This document shows positions 5,483-8,991 of a stretch of 8,991 nucleotides of DNA, one piece after another. The stretch spans positions 1 to 8,991 of the forward strand of contig CBDHFQ010000023.1 in the NCBI GenBank assembly GCA_965262565.1. The letters run 5' to 3'. Position numbers and translations under genes: made by a program. Position 1 is the first letter of the stretch, and each line of letters begins with the position of its first letter. Source of the DNA: CBDHFQ01 sp965262565. GTDB taxonomy: Bacteria > Bacteroidota > Bacteroidia > J057. Under the pieces are notes generated by a model. It saw nothing but the letters and a program-made list of their open reading frames with translations. It made no database searches and was not told the origin of the DNA.

Positions 5483-7657
5483 CTAGGGAACCGCCCTGGC
5501 TAAACGAAAGCCAAAGAAGCTGAAGCGGCAATCAGGGAGGTAGTTGTCACGATTTGCCACCCGGCAGAAGGATGCGTCGTTGAGCCAGCTACCGCCGCGA
5601 AGCACACGGCGGACGCCCGAATCAGGACCACGAGGATCAGGAACTGTTCCCTGATCTGCACAAGTCTTGTAATATTTATTATCATACCAATCATAACACC
5701 ATTCATACACATTACCCGACATATCATAAATCCCCAATTCATTAGGCTGCTTTTGACCTACAGGATGGGTTCGATTTCCAGAGTTACTCTCATACCACGC
5801 GACACGATTTAAGTTATTACTACCAGCATAAGTATATCCTTTACTCAATTTTCCTCCTCTAGCTGCATATTCCCATTCTGCTTCCGTAGGAAGACGATAC
5901 CCTTTCGCATTAACATCCATTTTAATCTCATTATCATCAATAGTATATGCTTTCTCCAAGTTATCTTTTGTACTTAGCCAGTTGCAAAATCTCACTGCAT
6001 CGTTCCAGCTAATATGAATAACCGGATGATCAAAGTCAGATTCAATATACTTTTCTCCTGAAACATCGTAGGCCCAATTAATTCCTTCCTTTTTTATCCA
6101 TTCTGATCCATTCCACACATAAGAGCCTCCATCTTTATCCGCATCCGTCTGATAATCCGTTTCCTTAATAAATTTCCTAAATACCTTTACAGTAATCTCA
6201 TGCTTCCCCATTTCGAAATTACTCAATTTCACTTTATGTATAGGTTTTTCATTACTATGGCCATCCTTTGATCCCATATCAAATTCTCCTCCTTCCACTC
6301 GAATCATTTCAATCCCTAATTGTTCCAGCAAAGGATAGGAAGAAATGTTAATTTTTTGATTTAACCTCTCTTCTATCTGCTTAGCTAACTTTTCCAACTC
6401 CTCCTTCTCTGATTCTTTTGAAATCGCCAAGGCTTCATCTAAGCACTGTTGGGCTCCCTCATAAGCTCCTTCCTCTAATAAGTTCTGAGTCATCTCCACA
6501 TATTCTTCCCATTTTTCCCTTCGATGTGTTTCTTCCTGAATTACTTGTACCTTTTTTCTTTGTTGCATCAATGCTCTTTCAGCTAGTACCTTAAATTCTC
6601 CTTCGGGAAATTCTCTCAGATAAGCCGTATATCCCTCAATATTGTGCTGTTCTTTGGCTTTTCTCCAGGCAGCCATATCTTGATCCCTAAGGCTTATAGC
6701 TGAAAATTGAGCGATACGCGATTCCGCTAATTCCCGAAATTCGCCCTCAGGATAATCCTTTACATAAGAGCGATAGGCACTTAACGAATGAGTAAGTTTG
6801 GCCTGGTTCCAGGCCATTAAGTCCTTTTGGAGGGGATCTGGTTCTGCCTTTCTGCTCTTCTCGACTCGCTTAAATACAAATTCTCCTCCCAGATGCCCTG
6901 ATTTATCAAGAATTCCTCCTACTGGGGTTTGATCTGAATTATAGGTCGTAATCTTACTTACATGATTAATCAATTCAGAGACAGCAAATTGCTTTGCTCG
7001 ATTTGTCTTAAAGAAGCTAATGAGGGCCTGATTAAAGGGAGAATGGTTTCCTGCTAATCCATCGGCTACTTCTTCAATTCTACCTGCTGCCAGCCCCCAG
7101 CGCGATGATTTATGATCTACTTTTTCTGCGTAGGATTCTGTAGCCTTATTCCAATCTTCTTCTTTCCTACTTCGCATGATCAAATCTCCCGAAAAACAAC
7201 TGTCCACTAACAAAAAAATATGGTGAGCGGGTATGCCACGAATATAATCTCGAATAACCGAATTATAGATCAACGAGGAATTTTTACCTTTTTTCCCATC
7301 TACAGGAACTAGAAACCCAATCTTTGTATTCTTTTTATAGTATCCATGACCAGCAAAATAAATAACTAAATTATCCTCTGATGTTAATTTATCAGATAAT
7401 TGATCAAAGGCTTCAAGGATATTTTCTTTACTAGCGAAATCATTAAATAAGGTAATTACCTGTCCTTCTTCAAATCCATATTCAGCAATTAGGATATCAA
7501 TTAAAGCCTTCGTGTCCCTCACACAGTTCATGAGTTTTCCCATGTGCTGATAGGCATCTATTCCAATTGCTAGTAAAAAATTACGACCTTTCCTCATAAA
7601 AGGACTATGCGCTGAAGATTTGTAAGATAATATATCTCTACTTTGTTGATCTGACAC
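5483..7657 (-). CDS. Caspase-like protease fused to FGE/C-type-lectin domain; DGR target protein
   Basis: The 724-aa product has four parts. (1) A caspase-like peptidase C14 domain, residues ~24-262: LLAIGIDAYQ opening strand, catalytic His104 in FAGHG and Cys154 in DSCFSG, so the dyad is intact. (2) Two 33-residue repeats (283-315, 331-363) of form W-x-x-A-K...Y...Y/F-P-E-G-E-F...A-E. (3) A charged helical, TPR-like or coiled-coil linker (~375-435). (4) An FGE-sulfatase domain (~448-722): VEGGEFDMGS, GYRLPTEAEWEYAARGG, GIYDMSGNVYEW, RVLRGGSW and GFRLARA. Asn693 stands where true formylglycine-generating enzymes have the first catalytic Cys, so this is probably a binding fold, not an enzyme. 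Its end matches a DGR variable region. There is no signal peptide; a cytoplasmic location is likely. The start is GTG at 7657, with an in-frame TAA 18 nt upstream and a good promoter 28-58 nt upstream; ATG at 7597 (Met21) also fits the domain boundary. Likely role: variable ligand recognition coupled to proteolysis (inference). Confidence 0.9.
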   Translation of the reverse strand: MSDQQSRDILSYKSSAHSPFMRKGRNFLLAIGIDAYQHMGKLMNCVRDTKALIDILIAEYGFEEGQVITLFNDFASKENILEAFDQLSDKLTSEDNLVIYFAGHGYYKKNTKIGFLVPVDGKKGKNSSLIYNSVIRDYIRGIPAHHIFLLVDSCFSGDLIMRSRKEEDWNKATESYAEKVDHKSSRWGLAAGRIEEVADGLAGNHSPFNQALISFFKTNRAKQFAVSELINHVSKITTYNSDQTPVGGILDKSGHLGGEFVFKRVEKSRKAEPDPLQKDLMAWNQAKLTHSLSAYRSYVKDYPEGEFRELAESRIAQFSAISLRDQDMAAWRKAKEQHNIEGYTAYLREFPEGEFKVLAERALMQQRKKVQVIQEETHRREKWEEYVEMTQNLLEEGAYEGAQQCLDEALAISKESEKEELEKLAKQIEERLNQKINISSYPLLEQLGIEMIRVEGGEFDMGSKDGHSNEKPIHKVKLSNFEMGKHEITVKVFRKFIKETDYQTDADKDGGSYVWNGSEWIKKEGINWAYDVSGEKYIESDFDHPVIHISWNDAVRFCNWLSTKDNLEKAYTIDDNEIKMDVNAKGYRLPTEAEWEYAARGGKLSKGYTYAGSNNLNRVAWYESNSGNRTHPVGQKQPNELGIYDMSGNVYEWCYDWYDNKYYKTCADQGTVPDPRGPDSGVRRVLRGGSWLNDASFCRVANRDNYLPDCRFSFFGFRLARAVP
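5491..5610 (-). other. Putative DGR variable region (VR) with IMH-like end
   Basis: In the codons for residues 692-714 the residues that vary in FGE-type DGR targets are all encoded NNC: L692 CTC, N693 AAC, D694 GAC, F697 TTC, D704 GAC, N705 AAC, Y706 TAC, L707 CTC, C710 TGC, F712 TTC, S713 AGC and F714 TTC. Interspersed fixed residues use other third bases (A695 GCA, V700 GTG, N702 AAT, R703 CGT, P708 CCT, D709 GAT). This is what adenine-directed mutagenesis of AAC codons in a template leaves behind. The segment ends in CCAGGGCGG (+ strand 5491-5499), a GC-rich stretch in the position of an initiation-of-mutagenic-homing site, just before the stop codon. The degenerate copy at 7952-8108 differs at the same kind of positions (CTC/CGC, GAC/AAC, TTC/TAC). 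Confidence 0.75.
6569..6811 (-). repeat. Two coding repeats, 48-aa period, between protease and FGE domains
   Basis: Residues 283-315 and 331-363 of the caspase-FGE protein align without gaps: W, A, K, H, two Tyr positions, P-E-G-E-F, L and A-E are shared. The units are helical in character and joined by a short Ser/Gln- and Asp-containing linker. Similar W...Y-P-x-G-x-F...A units occur in other bacterial caspase-like or FGE fusions and are probably a spacer or oligomerisation segment. Confidence 0.7.
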
Positions 7658-7684
7658 GTGGATTGATTCATGATCTTAAGTAGT

Positions 7685-7715
7685 TAAAGATAATGCTAAA
7701 ATAATATCCTACAAA
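7685..7715 (-). promoter_or_regulatory. Bacteroidota-type promoter of the caspase-FGE gene
   Basis: On the minus strand a perfect -33 element TTTG (7715-7712) is followed by a 19-nt A+T-rich spacer and TATCTTTA (7692-7685), one mismatch from TAnnTTTG. Transcription would begin near 7678-7680, giving a leader of about 22 nt before the GTG start at 7657, which supports that start over the ATG at 7597. Confidence 0.5.
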
Positions 7716-7947
7716 CCCTTTCTTATCAAGTCTCTTCTCAATGAAAGCGTATCAAAACTCCCCAAGTAGGACCAATAGCTATTCATAGAGCAAAGGTATT
7801 TATTCGCTGCTAACCTCTCTTCGATCCTATCTCATTAACTGATTTAAGAAAAAAGATGAAATGAAGAAAATGGCAAATCTAGATAAGCTCTGAAAGAGTG
7901 CCTTATATCAATGTAGGGTTTCAACCCTACAACCCAGTACCTATAGG
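7716..7947. other. Intergenic spacer between the caspase-FGE gene and the degenerate copy
   Basis: Apart from the palindrome at 7912-7931 I see no gene or RNA. A 25-codon minus-strand frame (7709-7786, MNSYWSYLGSF...) is preceded by TACCTTTG, a perfect -7 motif, but it has no -33 partner and overlaps the next promoter, so it is not called. Confidence 0.5.
7912..7931. repeat. Short perfect palindrome, possible REP-like element or terminator stem
   Basis: TGTAGGGTT (7912-7920), a TC centre and AACCCTACA (7923-7931) form a 9-bp inverted repeat. It lies just past the end of the degenerate FGE/VR copy as read on the minus strand. No U-run follows on either strand, so an intrinsic terminator is not clear. 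Its simple GGGTT/AACCC form resembles small dispersed palindromes found in many genomes; only one copy is in this window. Confidence 0.4.
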
Positions 7948-7951
7948 ATCA

Positions 7952-8108
7952 CCGCCCTGGTTGTATATACGAAAGCCATATGTAACTGATGCCAAAAACT
8001 GAGTACATCAGGACAAATGTGGAAGTCCTCTACTAGATTTTAGCAGATACCCGGCAGTAGGATGCGTTGTTGCGCCAGCTATTAGCCGCGAAGCACACGG
8101 TCGACGCC
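7952..8108 (-). other. Second, degenerate VR-like segment
   Basis: Matches 5491-5610 at both ends: CCGCCCTGG (7952-7960 and 5491-5499) and CGCGAAGCACACGG (8087-8100 and 5596-5609). The interior differs: about 30 nt longer, with CGC, AAC, AAC, TAC at the positions that are CTC, AAC, GAC, TTC in the intact gene. Pattern of differences fits a second diversified target; the extra bases and stops show it is non-functional or misassembled. It is not adenine-rich enough to be the template repeat. Confidence 0.6.
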
Positions 8109-8120
8109 CGATATATAGGG

Positions 8121-8276
8121 AAGTTCCACGCCAGGATCCCAGGAACTTCGCTTCGGGGCTGATCGGGCACTTATGTTAGTGCTTATCAATATTCATCATG
8201 GTTACCAGATCAGCGCACACATGAGTTCATGATCACATATATTTCGACAGTAATCATAAATGCCAAAACGCAAAAA
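8121..8276. repeat. Conserved 3'-flank block, copy 2, with degraded hairpin
   Basis: Second copy of the block and hairpin at 5314-5468. The hairpin arms (8121-8136 and 8158-8172) are broken by mismatches and small insertions, whereas the central CTTCGCTTCGGGGCTG is intact. Here the block sits between two coding-derived fragments (QPNE-encoding on one side, SGVDRVLRG-encoding on the other), not after a stop codon as in copy 1. Confidence 0.7.
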
Positions 8277-8991
8277 TCTCATTAGGCTGCTTCTTTCCTA
8301 CAGTCCTGGGTAAACGATTTCCAGAGTGTACTCGATGCGGTAACCAGGGCGACTGTCGATTTAAGTTATTCGCTACCCAGCATAAGTATATCCTTGCCGC
8401 TCAATTTTCCTCCTCGAAGCTGCACGGTCGATTCCCGATTCAGGACTTCACGTAGGATCAGGAACTGATACCCTGATCTGCACAAGTCTTATAATATTTA
8501 CCATCAAACCAATTTTAATCACCATTCTATCATCAATACCCGACATATGCATAAATCTCCAAGTTCATTTGGCTGCTTTTGACCTACGGGATGAGTTTTC
8601 TTATTGGAATTACCAGAAATCTCAGCCTGCATCGTTCCAGCTAATTATGAACTAACCGGATGTATCAAAGTACCCTTGCTTTCAATATCCCTTTTCTAGC
8701 TGCATATTCCCATTCTGCTTCTGTAGGCCCAATCGATAATTCCTTACCCGGATATTTTTCATCCAGTTTTTCGATCCATTCCTGCACATAAGAGCCATGA
8801 AACATCTTCTACTCCGCATTGATCACAAGTGTTGATAATGGCTGGGATTGGTCCTTAATAAATTTCCTAAATACCATTGTACTTGAGTAATCTCATGCTT
8901 CCCCATTTCAAAATTACTCAATTTCACTTTATGCACAGGTTGTTCTCTTTTACTCTTGTTACTTCCCATCATAAAACTTCCCCCCTCCACT

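Larger units (their letters stand above)
7948..8991 (-). pseudogene. Degenerate, rearranged FGE-domain/VR paralogue, cut by the window edge
   Basis: Read on the minus strand from the right edge it begins inside an FGE domain, VEGGSFMMGSNKSKRE then HKVKLSNFEMGKHEIT, clearly paralogous to residues 454-489 of the intact protein. It continues with NPSHYQH, GSYVQEWIEKLDEKYPGKE and PTEAEWEYAAR, but in several frames. Segments then appear out of order: SDFDHPVIHISWNDAV-like (about 8630-8690), THPVGQKQPNELG to VPDP (8450-8610), a second GGKLS..YTYAGS...QPNE stretch (8280-8420), the non-coding 3'-flank block (8121-8276), and finally SGVDRVLRG plus a VR-like end (7952-8108). Stops and small indels occur throughout, so nothing here can be translated as a whole. 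It is either a decayed and recombined copy or a poor consensus of several collapsed paralogues. The N-terminal domain lies beyond the window. Confidence 0.8.

Noticed and set aside
5303..5503. 66-codon plus-strand frame over the hairpin
   Set aside because: It is made by the hairpin and the repeated non-coding block, and the corresponding frame is not kept in the second copy.
7709..7786. 25-codon minus-strand frame preceded by TACCTTTG
   Set aside because: There is no -33 partner at the right distance, the peptide is unrecognised, and it overlaps the -33 element of the next promoter.
7952..8108. The second VR-like segment as the DGR template repeat
   Set aside because: It carries CGC and TAC where a template should have AAC, contains stops and extra bases, and is attached to FGE coding remnants, so it looks like another target.
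5311..8290. CRISPR array or tandem repeat array
   Set aside because: The repeated blocks are two long, diverged copies about 2.8 kb apart, without regular short repeats and spacers.

Overview
The window looks like a piece of a low-GC Bacteroidota chromosome (Cytophagia or Saprospiria type lifestyle). The basis is the A+T-rich composition, start sites without Shine-Dalgarno sequences, two promoters of the Bacteroidota form (TTG or TTTG, about 19-20 nt, then TAnnTTTG) and the gene content: a lipobox lipoprotein, a GT87 membrane glycosyltransferase and a caspase/FGE fusion. The genus cannot be told from sequence alone.

Layout. Positions 1-336 are A+T-rich with no convincing gene. 337-1758 (+) encodes a polytopic GT87-type glycosyltransferase. 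It converges on, and overlaps by 35 nt, a minus-strand gene (1724-3223) for a cytoplasmic SGNH/GDSL-like hydrolase with a long N-terminal extension. Upstream of that on the same strand, and probably in the same operon, is an alpha/beta-hydrolase (lipase-like) lipoprotein gene, 3274-4937. It is broken by two apparent +1 indels in homopolymer runs, so its last ~137 codons, including the likely catalytic His, lie in other frames. 4938-5482 is non-coding, with a possible gene remnant and a very strong GC-rich hairpin.

The centrepiece is 5483-7657 (-), a 724-aa protein with an N-terminal caspase-like (peptidase C14) domain with intact His/Cys, two 48-aa-period helical repeats, a coiled-coil/TPR-like linker and a C-terminal FGE-sulfatase (C-type-lectin-like) domain. 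The last ~30 codons carry the signature of a diversity-generating retroelement (DGR) variable region: a cluster of NNC codons at exactly the positions where known templates have AAC, followed by a GC-rich IMH-like end and, about 125 nt past the stop, a 14-bp-stem hairpin. No reverse transcriptase, Avd or adenine-rich template repeat is in the window, so any diversification would have to be driven from elsewhere.

7948-8991 is a second copy of the FGE/VR part and of the hairpin cassette. It is full of small indels, has blocks in the wrong order and cannot be translated as a whole. It is either a decayed, recombined paralogue of the DGR target or a badly assembled repeat. Together these suggest a multi-copy family of DGR-diversified caspase-FGE proteins: recognition by a variable lectin-like surface, output by a protease. 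That function is inference.
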